Shown here: one piece after another, positions 35,077-44,379 of the stretch
Layout of the letters: each line of letters opens with the position of its first letter
Numbering within the stretch: position 1 is the stretch's first letter
DNA from: Thermodesulfobacteriota bacterium
GTDB taxonomy: Bacteria > Desulfobacterota_D > UBA1144 > Nemesobacterales > UBA2774
Reading direction: 5' to 3'
Length of the DNA: 64,000 nt
NCBI GenBank assembly: GCA_021604765.1
Contig: BQJP01000006.1
Location: 1 to 64,000 of the forward strand
Notes under the pieces: model-generated
Seen by the model: the letters and a program-made list of their open reading frames with translations, nothing else
Told to the model about the DNA's origin: nothing
Databases searched by the model: none
Translations under genes and position numbers: made by a program

Positions 35077-36390
35077 ATGGAAGCTAACACAGTATTAATA
35101 CCTTATGTGCAAAAATTTTTTGAATATGATCCCTTAACAGCCACCCATGCACTCGAAACAATGGATGAAGAGGAAGCAATTCAGATACTTACTGCGCTTC
35201 CTGCTTCAGTGTCTGTAGGTATTTTTGATAGATTGCAAGTCCATCACGCCGCAGCATACCTTGAAAGAATTCCAGCTGAGAATTTTAATGAGATAGTTGA
35301 GAGAATGGAGCCAGAACGGGGAGCTTCAATTTTTATACACATTGCCGATGATATTAGAACAAAAATGATGGCTCATCTTTCGGATAAGGTTAAAAAGGAT
35401 ATTGTTGATATCCTCACTTATCCTAAAGGAAGTGTCGGAACCATAATGACTGCTAAATATGTAGCATTTAATAAAGAGATAAAAATTAAAGATGCAATAA
35501 GCAACATACGTCAAAGGGCACATTCAAAAGCACCTCCTGCAAGTTATCTATATGTCACTGACGATGAAAATCGCTTAGTTGGAGTAATTAATATGAGAGA
35601 TCTTATAATCGGTGATGAAGCAAAGGCACTCGAAACTATAATGATTCGAGACATATTTAGCCTAAATGCTTTTACTGACCGTGAGGAGGCTGCAACTCAG
35701 CTCTCTGCAAGAAAATATTTTGCGGCCCCAGTTGTAGATAATGAGAACCATCTTCTTGGAATAGTTAAAGCGGACCAATTAATCGGTCAAGCAAAAGAAG
35801 AAGCATCGGCCGACCTCCAAAAAATGTTTGGTGTCTCGGCTGATGAGCGAGTATTCTCGAGTATTAAATTTTCTCTTAGAAAACGATTGCCCTGGCTTTA
35901 TATAAATTTGGGTACAGCTTTTATGGCAGGTTCTGTTGTAGCTCTTTTTGAAGGAATAATAGCTAAAATCACTATCCTAGCTGTTTTTCTTCCAGTAGTT
36001 GCGGGACAAGGAGGAAATGCAGGTTCTCAATCACTTGCTGTAGTTATGAGGGGACTTGTAATGCGGGAAATTTCACCTCGTGAAACTGGGAAACTAATTT
36101 TAAAAGAGGGGAAACTCGGTTTGATTAATGGGGTTGTAATCGGCTTAGTAACAGCTTTGATTGCCTGGGGTTGGAAGGGGAATCCTTATTTGGGTCTTGT
36201 AATTGGTCTAGCCATGATAGTGAACCTGGTTGCCGCAGGATTAGCTGGGGCCTCAATTCCGATGGCTCTTAAAGCTTTTGGAATTGATCCAGCTCAATCT
36301 TCCGCCATAGTTCTAACTACGGTAACGGATATAATAGGATTCTTTGCCTTTCTTGGATTTGCAGTGATTTTCCAGAGTTACTTGATATAG
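35077..36390 (+). CDS. mgtE: Magnesium transporter MgtE
   Basis: A 437-residue MgtE. The N-terminal helical superhelix (EEEAIQILTALP, residues 1-110) is followed by two CBS domains (about 125-245: VGTIMTAKYVAF, LVGVINMRDLI, FAAPVVDNENHLLGIV) and five membrane helices with the pore region LPVVAGQGGNAGSQSLAVVMRGL. It imports Mg2+ across the inner membrane, gated by CBS-bound Mg2+ or ATP. A strong GGGGGGAGG site precedes the ATG. It is 31 nt after cdaA, so co-transcription is likely. Confidence 0.95.
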   Translation: MEANTVLIPYVQKFFEYDPLTATHALETMDEEEAIQILTALPASVSVGIFDRLQVHHAAAYLERIPAENFNEIVERMEPERGASIFIHIADDIRTKMMAHLSDKVKKDIVDILTYPKGSVGTIMTAKYVAFNKEIKIKDAISNIRQRAHSKAPPASYLYVTDDENRLVGVINMRDLIIGDEAKALETIMIRDIFSLNAFTDREEAATQLSARKYFAAPVVDNENHLLGIVKADQLIGQAKEEASADLQKMFGVSADERVFSSIKFSLRKRLPWLYINLGTAFMAGSVVALFEGIIAKITILAVFLPVVAGQGGNAGSQSLAVVMRGLVMREISPRETGKLILKEGKLGLINGVVIGLVTALIAWGWKGNPYLGLVIGLAMIVNLVAAGLAGASIPMALKAFGIDPAQSSAIVLTTVTDIIGFFAFLGFAVIFQSYLI

Positions 36391-36392
36391 CT

Positions 36393-36420
36393 TCAATTAT
36401 TGCAGGCAATAAGGAATTGA
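36393..36420. terminator. Imperfect hairpin between convergent genes
   Basis: TCAATT/AATTGA and ATTGC/GCAAT form a bulged stem in the 38-bp gap between mgtE and the opposite-strand CNNM gene. There is no T-run, so a terminator role is tentative. Confidence 0.3.
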
Positions 36421-36428
36421 GGTGTTTA

Positions 36429-37454
36429 CTATATATTTTTTGTTTCTTTACTTTTTGCTAATTCCTGCATATCTTCATGTATATCTAACTCGTCGACTAT
36501 TTCTTCACCTATTAGTGACTCAATGATATCTTCAAGTGTCACAATTCCTGTATATTCATCCTTCTCATTCTTAACACAAAACAGATGTCTTCGGGTAATG
36601 ATGAATCTCTTAAGCAGCTCGTTGAGGTACATGTTTTCTGATACGTTGTCAGGAGCAACCATGATACTTCGTAGAGTTTTATCTCCTTCGCCTCTGAGTA
36701 AAGCCATTGACACATCACTCCTTAGTGCCACACCCACTATATTGTCCGAGTCTCCTTCTATATAAACCGGCAGCCTGCTGTAGTGCCAGTATTCAGAATC
36801 AAGATCAATATCGCCAAGAACTGTCGTATCAGGCATTTCTTGTACTACCGACTTGGGGGTCATAATCTCTCCTACACTCATATCATCTAATCTTAGGGCA
36901 TTGGTAACTATTTCAGCCTCTTCAGGGAGTATGCTTCCGCCTTGATGTGTCAGTTCTGTCAGGCTCTTTAAATCATCCTCAGTAGGAAAGTTGAGGTGTG
37001 AGTTTTCCCCCCATAACTTCGTTATTAAGACGCTCATTTTTACAAACGGCCATAATATTCTTATAAGAAAATCAATTATTATCGATAAACGCGGCGCCAA
37101 CGTATTTGCATAGGTTACTCCTAACGACTTAGGAATAATTTCACTGAAAATTAATACTCCGCCAGTAAATGCACCAGAAAATACTCCGAGCCAAGTATCA
37201 CCGTAATATCTGGCAACAAGTGAGCCCGCAATAGATGCTCCTAAAACGTTTACAGCAGTATTAAGGGTGAGTATCGCTGCAATAGGTTCATCGATTTTAT
37301 CTCTAAGTCTAGCAAGTCTAATTCCTCCAGGGTCCCCCTCGCGTTTTAGAGATTCTATTCTGCTCCGGGGTATGGAGTAGATTGCTGCCTCCATCAGTGA
37401 GCAAAGGAATGACCCTACAAGACTTATTCCTGTTATGATTAAGATTGCATACAT
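36429..37454 (-). CDS. CNNM/CorC-type transporter (DUF21 + CBS pair)
   Basis: A 341-residue protein. Four hydrophobic segments of the DUF21/CNNM domain span about 1-150 (LVGSFLCSLMEAAIYSIPRSRIE; TAVNVLGASIAGSL; IFSEIIPKSLG). A CBS pair follows (VGEIMTPKSVVQEMP; YTGIVTLEDIIESLIGEEIVDELD). It lacks the C-terminal CorC_HlyC domain, so it is the short form. The family is linked to Mg2+ or Co2+ efflux and resistance. It is the last gene of a leftward four-gene operon and converges with mgtE, another magnesium gene. Confidence 0.88.
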   Translation of the reverse strand: MYAILIITGISLVGSFLCSLMEAAIYSIPRSRIESLKREGDPGGIRLARLRDKIDEPIAAILTLNTAVNVLGASIAGSLVARYYGDTWLGVFSGAFTGGVLIFSEIIPKSLGVTYANTLAPRLSIIIDFLIRILWPFVKMSVLITKLWGENSHLNFPTEDDLKSLTELTHQGGSILPEEAEIVTNALRLDDMSVGEIMTPKSVVQEMPDTTVLGDIDLDSEYWHYSRLPVYIEGDSDNIVGVALRSDVSMALLRGEGDKTLRSIMVAPDNVSENMYLNELLKRFIITRRHLFCVKNEKDEYTGIVTLEDIIESLIGEEIVDELDIHEDMQELAKSKETKNI

Positions 37455-37469
37455 TATTAATTTTTCTCC

Positions 37470-38447
37470 TTACCCGATTTTGGACTCTAAATCATTGTCC
37501 TCATTTCCTTCGATTCCCAGGTTGATTAAAGCATCACCTCTGTTAACTATTGGTAGGCTTCGAACGCCAATAATATGACCATCAGTTGCTGATTTAATTT
37601 TATGTTCGGTTTCACCAAAGGGGTCTGTAATACTTGCTATTATCTGGTTTTTCTTGACCGGATCTCCATAATTTACAAATGCCCTGTAAATACCAGAATT
37701 TCTAGCTCGTATCCATGAAGTACTTTGAATTTCAACTGGGGCTCTTAGTTTTCGTGGTTTTGAATCTCTCATCTTTAAATGCTTCATAAGTCTTTTAGTA
37801 CCGTTCATTCCTTCCTTAATCGCAATCTCATCAAAACGCAGCGCTTCACCACCTTCGAAAACAAGCATGGTTTTCCCCATTTCATGGGCCGCTTTTCTAA
37901 GTGAATCATCTCTTAGTTTAGAGTTAATTATGAATGGGGGTGCGAAAGCACGGGCAAGAGTTAAATTATCCGGTATATCAAATGTGCATCTTACTTGCGG
38001 ATAATTATCATTTGCCCCCCCAGTGTGAAGATCGATACCATAATCTATAACAGGGAGTATTTCGGTCATTAATTTGTGAGCTACTCTTGATGCCAATGAA
38101 CCTGTTTTTGTTCCAGGAAAACTTCTGTTAAGATCCCTTCCGTCAGGCAGATATCTGGATCTATTTAGAAAGCCGTAAACATTAACTATAGGTACGGCAA
38201 TAACCATGCCCCTGTTTGGTATAACCGATTTATTCACAATTAGACGTCTAATCGATTCAACACCATTTAACTCATCACCATGTATGCCAGCCATGATCAG
38301 AAGCCTAGGACCTTTTTTTCTGCCTCTGAAAACAAAAACAGGAAGGTCAATCATCGTGTGAGTAGGTAGTTTAGCTACGTTCAAATTGATCTGTACATTC
38401 TGGCCGGGAAGTATTTCTTGACCGTTTATTATTACTTTGTCTGGCAT
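37470..38447 (-). CDS. Succinylglutamate desuccinylase/aspartoacylase-family protein
   Basis: A 325-residue zinc carboxypeptidase-like (M14-fold) protein. LLIMAGIHGDELNGVESIRRL carries the His and Glu ligands, YGIDLHTGG the second His, and NRSFPG the substrate Arg region. The C-terminal beta domain (IRARNSGIYRAFVNYGDPVKKNQII) resembles a biotinyl-lipoyl-like lobe. It would hydrolyse an N-acyl amino acid. It lies directly (0 nt) after the rimK gene, an arrangement seen with ATP-grasp ligases that add Glu to proteins, so it may remove such tags. Confidence 0.85.
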   Translation of the reverse strand: MPDKVIINGQEILPGQNVQINLNVAKLPTHTMIDLPVFVFRGRKKGPRLLIMAGIHGDELNGVESIRRLIVNKSVIPNRGMVIAVPIVNVYGFLNRSRYLPDGRDLNRSFPGTKTGSLASRVAHKLMTEILPVIDYGIDLHTGGANDNYPQVRCTFDIPDNLTLARAFAPPFIINSKLRDDSLRKAAHEMGKTMLVFEGGEALRFDEIAIKEGMNGTKRLMKHLKMRDSKPRKLRAPVEIQSTSWIRARNSGIYRAFVNYGDPVKKNQIIASITDPFGETEHKIKSATDGHIIGVRSLPIVNRGDALINLGIEGNEDNDLESKIG

Positions 38448-39356
38448 TTATGATTTTACTCTATCTTTTATAAGTCTTTTACGGTGTGCATTTTCTTCTA
38501 TGAACTCATATACTTTTGCTGCTACATCAACACCGCTTGCTTTTTCAATTCCCTCAAGACCCGGTGAGGAATTTACTTCCATAATCTTGGGACCAGTACT
38601 CGACTGCAGCATGTCTACTCCCGCAACATTTAGACCGAGAAGTTTTGCGGCCTTGATAGCTGTAGAGCGTTCGCTTCTACTAAGTTTAACTTCATTAGCA
38701 CTTCCACCTCTGTGAATATTAGAGCGAAACTCACCCTCTGCTCCTTGTCTTTTCATTGCTCCGACTACCTTGCCACCAACTACAAAAGCCCTTATATCAG
38801 CACCCTTCGATTCTTTAATAAACTCTTGTATCATCATGTTAGCCTGAATACCGTAAAATGCTTCCATAACCGATTTTGCTGCTTTCTTAGTCTCTGCCAG
38901 AACAACACCAATACCTTGAGTTCCCTGGAGCAGTTTTATTACAAGAGGAGCACCTCCCACTTCATCAATCAAATGATTTATATCATCCGGGTCAGATGCG
39001 AATGCGGTGACCGGCATTCCCACTCCTGCTCGAGACATAATCTGCATGCTACGAAGTTTATCTCGTGACCTTGTAATAGCTTGGGATTCATTTACTGGGA
39101 ACACATGCATCATTTCAAACTGTCTTACAACAGCAGTACCGTAAAACGTCCTTGAAGCTCCAATTCTAGGAATTATTGCATCGATTCCTTCAAGTTTCTT
39201 GCCGTCGTAGTAAATTTCAGGATTCTTTTTTTCTATAACCATAGAGCATTTGAGAAAATCTATGACTTCTACATCGTGCTCTCTTTCTAGACCAGCTTCT
39301 AGAAGCCTTTTTGTCGAGTATAAATTTGCATTCCTAGATAATATGGCAATCTTCAT
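38448..39356 (-). CDS. rimK: RimK-type ATP-grasp alpha-L-glutamate ligase
   Basis: A 302-residue ATP-grasp ligase. The N-terminal domain [18 protein letters not shown] is followed by [24 protein letters not shown]. The ATP-grasp part has [56 protein letters not shown] and [14 protein letters not shown] (Mg ligands Glu and Asn). RimK adds glutamate to the C-terminus of ribosomal protein S6. Length fits E. coli RimK (300). It overlaps the upstream protease gene by 4 nt. Confidence 0.93.
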   Translation of the reverse strand: MKIAILSRNANLYSTKRLLEAGLEREHDVEVIDFLKCSMVIEKKNPEIYYDGKKLEGIDAIIPRIGASRTFYGTAVVRQFEMMHVFPVNESQAITRSRDKLRSMQIMSRAGVGMPVTAFASDPDDINHLIDEVGGAPLVIKLLQGTQGIGVVLAETKKAAKSVMEAFYGIQANMMIQEFIKESKGADIRAFVVGGKVVGAMKRQGAEGEFRSNIHRGGSANEVKLSRSERSTAIKAAKLLGLNVAGVDMLQSSTGPKIMEVNSSPGLEGIEKASGVDVAAKVYEFIEENAHRKRLIKDRVKS

Positions 39357-39853
39357 TTCTTTCTCCTATTTACTTTTTGTTTGTACGAAAGATCAGATTT
39401 AGACACATCTACTATAAATCCCTTTTTCAACAACTTTCTTCCAATTAGTACGGGGTTTTCCATTTTAGAGCGGTCGCTTAAAGAGAGCTCAATCTCAAAT
39501 TTTTCTCCAAATAATGTTATTGAAGTTTTAATAATGCACCTTTCTTCCGATTTGCCGATTGAGCTTTTAATTCTCTTTTTGGCATGAAGAGGCACTCTGA
39601 ACCTCTTTTCATTAAAGTCAGGATGGGAAGGATCAAGAAGATTAAAAGTAACGTATTTCACATTATCCTTTTCTGATATCTTGATGTTGTGGCAATGAAT
39701 TGCCGATGTGTAAGCTCCAGTGTCGATTTTAGCATCTATATCATAGAGCCTCATTTTAGGAAAGTCTACTTTATCTTTTCTACCAATTAGCTTCTTATTA
39801 TCTAGTTTCTTTTTCATAAATAATTTCTTGATATTATTACATAAATTCATCAT
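39353..39853 (-). CDS. RimB-like retropepsin-type protease (ATP-dependent zinc protease family)
   Basis: A 166-residue protein. [10 protein letters not shown] and [14 protein letters not shown] form the aspartic-protease-like DTG motif of the PF05618 family; [13 protein letters not shown] and [10 protein letters not shown] complete it. Such proteins neighbour RimK and cut or regulate poly-glutamate tails. It is the first gene of the leftward operon, with ATGA overlap to rimK. The start may be the later ATG (residue 13, 39817), since neither has a strong ribosome binding site. Confidence 0.8.
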   Translation of the reverse strand: MMNLCNNIKKLFMKKKLDNKKLIGRKDKVDFPKMRLYDIDAKIDTGAYTSAIHCHNIKISEKDNVKYVTFNLLDPSHPDFNEKRFRVPLHAKKRIKSSIGKSEERCIIKTSITLFGEKFEIELSLSDRSKMENPVLIGRKLLKKGFIVDVSKSDLSYKQKVNRRKK

Positions 39854-39943
39854 CCTGTATGTAAGGAGAAAAAAATTATATTCAATTTCACCTCACAACT
39901 TGATGATCTTTTCCTAGCCACATATCACTACCTAGTCGCTCAT

Positions 39944-41674
39944 TTGAGAGATGAGCTCTTTACAGCGGCAGTACTTCTGGTCGTACTTTTGCTGATTGTT
40001 ACATTACACGGTAAGTTGTCTGTTTGGGTATCAAAATCAGAATGGAAGTACAAAAAGTACTCACATTTTCTAATAGGTCTTATCTTCCCACTTATATATT
40101 TTCTTATCGTAAGATATTCTGCAGGATTTCTAGGAGGTTCAATATCACAGATACTCTTTACATCAGTTGCCTATTTTTATCTCGGCTATTACTTTATTAA
40201 ATATCTATTGGAACCACTTAGAATTGGTTATATCCCGTGGAATTTCTTCTCTTATATACTTCTTCTTATAGCATCTATTTTTTTGATGCTAACTAGTCTA
40301 AATTCTCTAGTATATAAAAGCCCCGAGATTCAGGAAGCTTTTTCTCTAGTTAACAAGATATCTCTGATATTACTAGTTTATGTATTCCTTCTAAGTGCGG
40401 TTAATGTGCTTTCAGGTCTTATTCCAGAAGGTAGACAGTTTGCTAAATCTATTGTTTCAAATCTTACAGGTTTTATTTCTGTGCTTTATCTAATTGTGGC
40501 TGCTCTCTGGCTTTTTAAATTCATTGGATTTGCCCCCTCAGTTTTTGTAGGCGGGGTTGTCATATTCATTGCAATAATTGTCTACCTTGTCCTTAAAACT
40601 TATATAAGAGGACACTCATTTTTTAAATCTGAGGATGACCCTCAAACATATGAAGGTATTACAAAAAGTGCAGAAACCTTTCTAAACCTCTTCCTAATCT
40701 ATGTTCTCTATATAATTTTTATTAAATTCTACAATCTAGGTCATTTAATCTCTTATTTAAAAGAGTTCTTCATTATAAATACCAGTGTCGTACAAATTTC
40801 CGTGTTCTCTATATTTTCAGGAGCATTCATTTTCTTATTTCTATTGTCAATTGTTGGTGTGCTAAAGCATTCAATATATTTATATAATCTAAAAAAGGGT
40901 AATGAGCTTCAGGCTGGTTCACTCAGATCACTAGTAGGAAACCTTGGATTGCTAATAATAATTATGATAGCACTGTCTGATTTCGGACTTACATGGGCAG
41001 CACTTCTTCCTGTTGCAGGTGCCCTCGGGCTTGGAATAGGAATAGGTCTTCAGAATATTATGAAGAACTATATTAGTGGAATAATACTTCTCTTTAGCAA
41101 CAGACTTAAAGTTGGTGATATTATAGAAATAGATGGGAATGCAGGAAGAGCCATAGGAAATACACTTGAGACGATTTATGGAAATGTAGTCAGCATAGAT
41201 ACATTCTCAAGTATCGTATCGACAACTGATGGTATTGAAGTAGTTGTGCCAAATTCCCAGTTCATCGACCAGCAAATGGTGAATTACTCGCTATCTAATC
41301 ATACAATCAGGGTCAGGATTCCTTTTGGAGTATCCTATAGCTCCGACCCAAACAAAGTTAAAGAAATACTGCTAAAAGTTGCAAGTGAGAATACGCAGAT
41401 ACTAACAAACCCAGCTCCTAATTTGTGGTTTACGGAATACGGGGATAGTGCAATAGTTTTTTATCTCCTCTGCTGGGTCAATATAAGACATCTCTGGAAA
41501 CTAAATCCAGTAATAAGTGATATGTACTTCAAAGCATGGTACGAATTTCATGAAGCAGGGATTGTTATACCGTTCCCACAGCAGGACGTCTGGTTTAAAA
41601 ATAATCTTAAGGTTGAGATAGATAAAGATATTGGAGAAAATGTGCAACAACCGCACGAAGGGGAAGATAAATAA
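39944..41674 (+). CDS. Mechanosensitive ion channel, MscS family
   Basis: A 576-residue protein with about ten hydrophobic segments, then the MscS pore and beta domain: LLPVAGALGLGIGIGLQNIMKN, FSNRLKVGDIIEIDGNAGRAIGN, VVVPNSQFIDQQMVNYS and a C-terminal alpha/beta domain. It would release solutes on osmotic downshift. The start is uncertain: the TTG at 39944 has no ribosome binding site, while the same frame stays open to 39875, where ATT follows AAGGAG by 6 nt. It overlaps corA by 1 nt. Confidence 0.88.
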   Translation: MRDELFTAAVLLVVLLLIVTLHGKLSVWVSKSEWKYKKYSHFLIGLIFPLIYFLIVRYSAGFLGGSISQILFTSVAYFYLGYYFIKYLLEPLRIGYIPWNFFSYILLLIASIFLMLTSLNSLVYKSPEIQEAFSLVNKISLILLVYVFLLSAVNVLSGLIPEGRQFAKSIVSNLTGFISVLYLIVAALWLFKFIGFAPSVFVGGVVIFIAIIVYLVLKTYIRGHSFFKSEDDPQTYEGITKSAETFLNLFLIYVLYIIFIKFYNLGHLISYLKEFFIINTSVVQISVFSIFSGAFIFLFLLSIVGVLKHSIYLYNLKKGNELQAGSLRSLVGNLGLLIIIMIALSDFGLTWAALLPVAGALGLGIGIGLQNIMKNYISGIILLFSNRLKVGDIIEIDGNAGRAIGNTLETIYGNVVSIDTFSSIVSTTDGIEVVVPNSQFIDQQMVNYSLSNHTIRVRIPFGVSYSSDPNKVKEILLKVASENTQILTNPAPNLWFTEYGDSAIVFYLLCWVNIRHLWKLNPVISDMYFKAWYEFHEAGIVIPFPQQDVWFKNNLKVEIDKDIGENVQQPHEGEDK

Positions 41675-42741
41675 TGACCTCAAGGTTAGTGAAAAAAACT
41701 TCCATAAAAAAGGGACTTCGGCCCGGCTCACTCATTTACATCGGCGAACAGAAAGTTGATAAAGTAAGAATAAGGGTGATTGACTACGATGAGACAAATC
41801 TCAGCGAACATGAATTTGAGAATATCGAAGAAACTTTCCACTTCAAAGATAAACCTTCTGTATCATGGATAAATATTGATGGACTCCATGATATAGAAGT
41901 GCTTAGAAAGCTAGGTGCTCATTTTGGCATTCACAATTTAGTCCTTGAGGATATTTTGGATACTAACAAACGCCCGACGATCGAAGACTATGGAGATTAT
42001 ATATATACAACTCTTAAAATGCTCTATTATGACGAAGAAAGAAATATCATAATGGAGGAGCAGTTTAGCCTAGTCATTTTTAATCAAACTGTAATATCTT
42101 TTCAGGAAAGTCTTGGAGATACGTTTGAGCCCGTAAGGAAAAGGATAAGAAATGGCAAAGGCAGGGCAAGAAAAGCAGGCTCTGATTATCTTGCATACAT
42201 ACTGATAGATGCTGTTATCGATAATTATTTCGTAGTGCTTGAGATACTTGGTGAGACCATAGAGGGACTTGAAGACGAGCTTATCAATGATGTTTCTAAT
42301 GAGACACTTAAGAATATACACACTCTAAAGAGAGAGATGGTCTTGTTAAGAAAATTTATCTGGCCGGTACGGGAGCTTATAAACGAGTTTGATAGAACTG
42401 AATCACCATTGATTGATAAAGATACTTCTATTTACTTGAGGGATCTATACGGTCACATAGTCCAGCTCATAGACACTATGGAAGCCTACAGAGATATGGT
42501 TTCAGGAATGCTGGATACTTATTTGTCAATCTCGGGCAACAAAATGAATGAAGTGATGAAAACTCTAACTATAATGGCTTCCATCTTTATCCCACTTACT
42601 TTTATAGCAGGTCTTTATGGAATGAATTTTGAAAACATGCCTGAACTTCATAAGTCCTGGGGCTATCCTGTAGTCATATTAGTCATGTTTATTGTTGCTT
42701 TAGGTTTGGTGTATTACTTCAGGAAAAAGAAGTGGTTTTAA
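41674..42741 (+). CDS. corA: Magnesium/cobalt transporter CorA
   Basis: A 355-residue CorA. The cytosolic N-terminal domain has VSWINIDGLHDIEVL and LVLEDILDTNKRPTIEDYGDY. The long stalk helix ends in SGNKMNEVMKTLTIMASIFIPLTFIAGLYGMNFENMPE, containing the YGMNF signature between the two membrane helices, and the protein closes with YYFRKKKWF. It takes up Mg2+ or Co2+. The ATG shares one base with the mscS stop (TAATG), so the pair is coupled. Confidence 0.95.
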   Translation: MTSRLVKKTSIKKGLRPGSLIYIGEQKVDKVRIRVIDYDETNLSEHEFENIEETFHFKDKPSVSWINIDGLHDIEVLRKLGAHFGIHNLVLEDILDTNKRPTIEDYGDYIYTTLKMLYYDEERNIIMEEQFSLVIFNQTVISFQESLGDTFEPVRKRIRNGKGRARKAGSDYLAYILIDAVIDNYFVVLEILGETIEGLEDELINDVSNETLKNIHTLKREMVLLRKFIWPVRELINEFDRTESPLIDKDTSIYLRDLYGHIVQLIDTMEAYRDMVSGMLDTYLSISGNKMNEVMKTLTIMASIFIPLTFIAGLYGMNFENMPELHKSWGYPVVILVMFIVALGLVYYFRKKKWF

Positions 42742-42948
42742 CAATAACAGGATAAATAGTAAATAACTCTAAATAGTTAATCTTACATACATCGTCCTTA
42801 TATTGTATTCATAAATCCAGAATTTATATCCCTTCTTGTTTTCATTGCCTTTAAATAACTTACTTCTCCCCATGTATAAATGATATTTATGTTATTTATA
42901 GAGAAATTCTTTTGCTAAATTTGTGAAATTAGGTAGCAAAGTATATAA

Positions 42949-42974
42949 ATCAGGAGTTCGAAGTGTATCAACTA
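42949..42974 (+). repeat. Dispersed 26-bp repeat, copy 1
   Basis: Identical over 26 bp to 49592-49617 (core CAGGAGTTCGAAGTGTATCA), with weaker similarity for about 18 bp beyond (CCCG, GCCAA, ATTTTC). Both copies are intergenic, in the same orientation, and bracket the 43.1-49.6-kb gene group. The stretch lies in a 428-bp gap that otherwise holds only the terminator at 43071. Confidence 0.8.
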
Positions 42975-43070
42975 TCCCGCCAATATTTTCTAACCTACTA
43001 TAAACACTACTTTTTTGTAGCAACACTCATTTGCATATAGACATTGTTTTGATAAAACCAAACCAAAAAA

Positions 43071-43105
43071 ATACCCCAATCGGCTCGGTTGGCTGATTGG
43101 GGTAT
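43071..43105 (-). terminator. Rho-independent terminator of the 43170-43889 gene
   Basis: ATACCCCAATCGGC pairs with GCTGATTGGGGTAT (14 bp, one G-T pair) around a 7-nt loop. On the minus strand it is followed by TTTTTT, 65 bp after the stop codon of the leftward lipoprotein gene. Confidence 0.85.
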
Positions 43106-43169
43106 AAAAGAATGGGTGCAGGGTTAAGGATGGTGCAAGGATCTTTTTATATCTTTCTAAACTTAGTCA

Positions 43170-43889
43170 CTAAAACGATACCAACTCTGCGTCTTCATCA
43201 ATAGCAAGACCTATATTACGTATATAGACTTTTTCATCTGTTGCTCCGTTTTCATTGGGATTGCAGTCTAGACTTGTTAATGTATCACTAAACATTCCTG
43301 CAGGAACATCTATAGTCTCACCAAATGCAACTATTTCGGCCTGATCCTCAGCTATGCCTGGGGCAGCTTCCTGCTGAAAGACCTGACCAACTTGGGGGTT
43401 TGCTGGCATTATAATTCCTGGAAGATTCCCATTTTCTCCGGCTCGCCATTCACCGTCATGGCCAACTATCATGCCGTCTTCAAAATCATCGACATCTTCG
43501 CCAAAATAGCATACTGTTCCATCAGGTGCTTGAGCAAAAAAGTTTCTTGAGATCTCTACAACTTCTCCATCTTCAAACTCCGCTTCCTCAACCACTCTTG
43601 TTGTTACACCGGCTATGACCTCTGTCTCATCAAGTACAGTAATAATGATTTCAAGAAATGTACCTTCGTCATCTTCACCCTCTAACACAAGTTCATCTCC
43701 CACAAATAACGGGAAAAAGGGGTTATTGATTATAAGTGAGAATGGGCCTGCGGATGGATCACAAACTGCAATACTTAAATTCGTATCCGGGCAACTACCT
43801 CCACCGCCGTTGTTACTGCTACTGCATCCACCAATAATCAAAAATGAAATTGCAAGCGTAATAATAGATACTCCAATTCTCTTTAACAT
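43170..43889 (-). CDS. Exported lipoprotein of unknown function (239 aa)
   Basis: A 239-residue protein with signal peptide MLKRIGVSIITLAISFLIIG and lipobox IIGGCSSS, followed by a Gly-rich linker. The mature part is acidic and beta-rich (FFPLFVGDELVLEGEDDEG; VIAGVTTRVVEEAEFEDGEVVEI), without a family I can name. It has its own terminator and, 51 bp before the start, the 11-bp-periodic box described below, so it is probably controlled by the neighbouring two-component system. Confidence 0.75.
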   Translation of the reverse strand: MLKRIGVSIITLAISFLIIGGCSSSNNGGGGSCPDTNLSIAVCDPSAGPFSLIINNPFFPLFVGDELVLEGEDDEGTFLEIIITVLDETEVIAGVTTRVVEEAEFEDGEVVEISRNFFAQAPDGTVCYFGEDVDDFEDGMIVGHDGEWRAGENGNLPGIIMPANPQVGQVFQQEAAPGIAEDQAEIVAFGETIDVPAGMFSDTLTSLDCNPNENGATDEKVYIRNIGLAIDEDAELVSF

Positions 43890-43939
43890 ACTAAACCTCC
43901 TATAGAATTTTGAATTTATATCCAGAGTATCAAATTAGA

Positions 43940-43967
43940 ATTTCAGCAACATTACTGGAGGATTACA
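43940..43967 (-). promoter_or_regulatory. 11-bp-periodic response-regulator box A
   Basis: On the minus strand TGTAAT-N5-AGTAAT-N5-TGAAAT, three half sites at exact 11-bp steps, ending 51 bp before the lipoprotein start. Such spacing is typical of OmpR/PhoB-family binding. Confidence 0.55.
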
Positions 43968-44010
43968 ATTCTGTAATGAATTTATTTGCCTTCCATAGAA
44001 AATAGGGCGA

Positions 44011-44034
44011 CCCCGGCTGTAATCCCAGCCGGGG
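44011..44034. repeat. GC-rich hairpin
   Basis: CCCCGGCTG and CAGCCGGGG form a 9-bp perfect stem around a 6-nt loop, 54 bp past the stop of the small 44-residue gene. There is no T-run on the minus strand, so termination would be Rho-dependent or weak. Confidence 0.6.
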
Positions 44035-44088
44035 CAAAAAGCAGATAAAGAGAGAGGAGTAATACTTAGGTTGAATTAATCTTGGTTC

Positions 44089-44223
44089 TTATCTAGTACG
44101 CATGCCTTGTATATGAATCTTTCGGAGGTCATTATCATTGATTTCGGATGTTTCTCTATTCTTAATTCCGAATAAAACCAGAACTGCTAGAACTGCTATT
44201 AAGACTAGGATTGTTTTTTTCAT
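44089..44223 (-). CDS. Small single-helix membrane protein (44 aa)
   Basis: MKKTILVLIAVLAVLVLFGI is one membrane helix or signal anchor, followed by a polar tail of about 24 residues. The start at 44223 is preferred over 44271 because the latter lies within regulatory box B. The ribosome binding site is weak. Its place between two exported-protein genes that share the same box supports a real gene. Confidence 0.4.
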   Translation of the reverse strand: MKKTILVLIAVLAVLVLFGIKNRETSEINDNDLRKIHIQGMRTR

Positions 44224-44258
44224 AATAAAGAAGATTAGCTTGGCTTTGTTGCGTGAAC

Positions 44259-44275
44259 ATTTCTGAAGCATTACA
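44259..44275 (-). promoter_or_regulatory. 11-bp-periodic response-regulator box B (partial)
   Basis: Minus strand TGTAAT-N5-AGAAAT, two half sites 11 bp apart, 36 bp before the 44-residue gene. An AGTAAT lies 21 bp further upstream, slightly out of phase. Confidence 0.45.
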
Positions 44276-44379
44276 AATGTGTAATGGAGAATTACTGTGG
44301 TAGTGAGGTCGGGACCTCATAAGTTGGGTGATGTTGTTAAAAAAACTCATGAAGTCCCTTGGGCGATGCATATAAGGGG

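Noticed and set aside
42949..42974. tRNA T-arm fragment
   Set aside because: GGAGTTCGAA resembles a T loop but no pairing partners or acceptor stem exist around either copy.
44011..44034. Intrinsic terminator
   Set aside because: The stem is strong but there is no T-run on the minus strand after it, so it is listed only as a hairpin.
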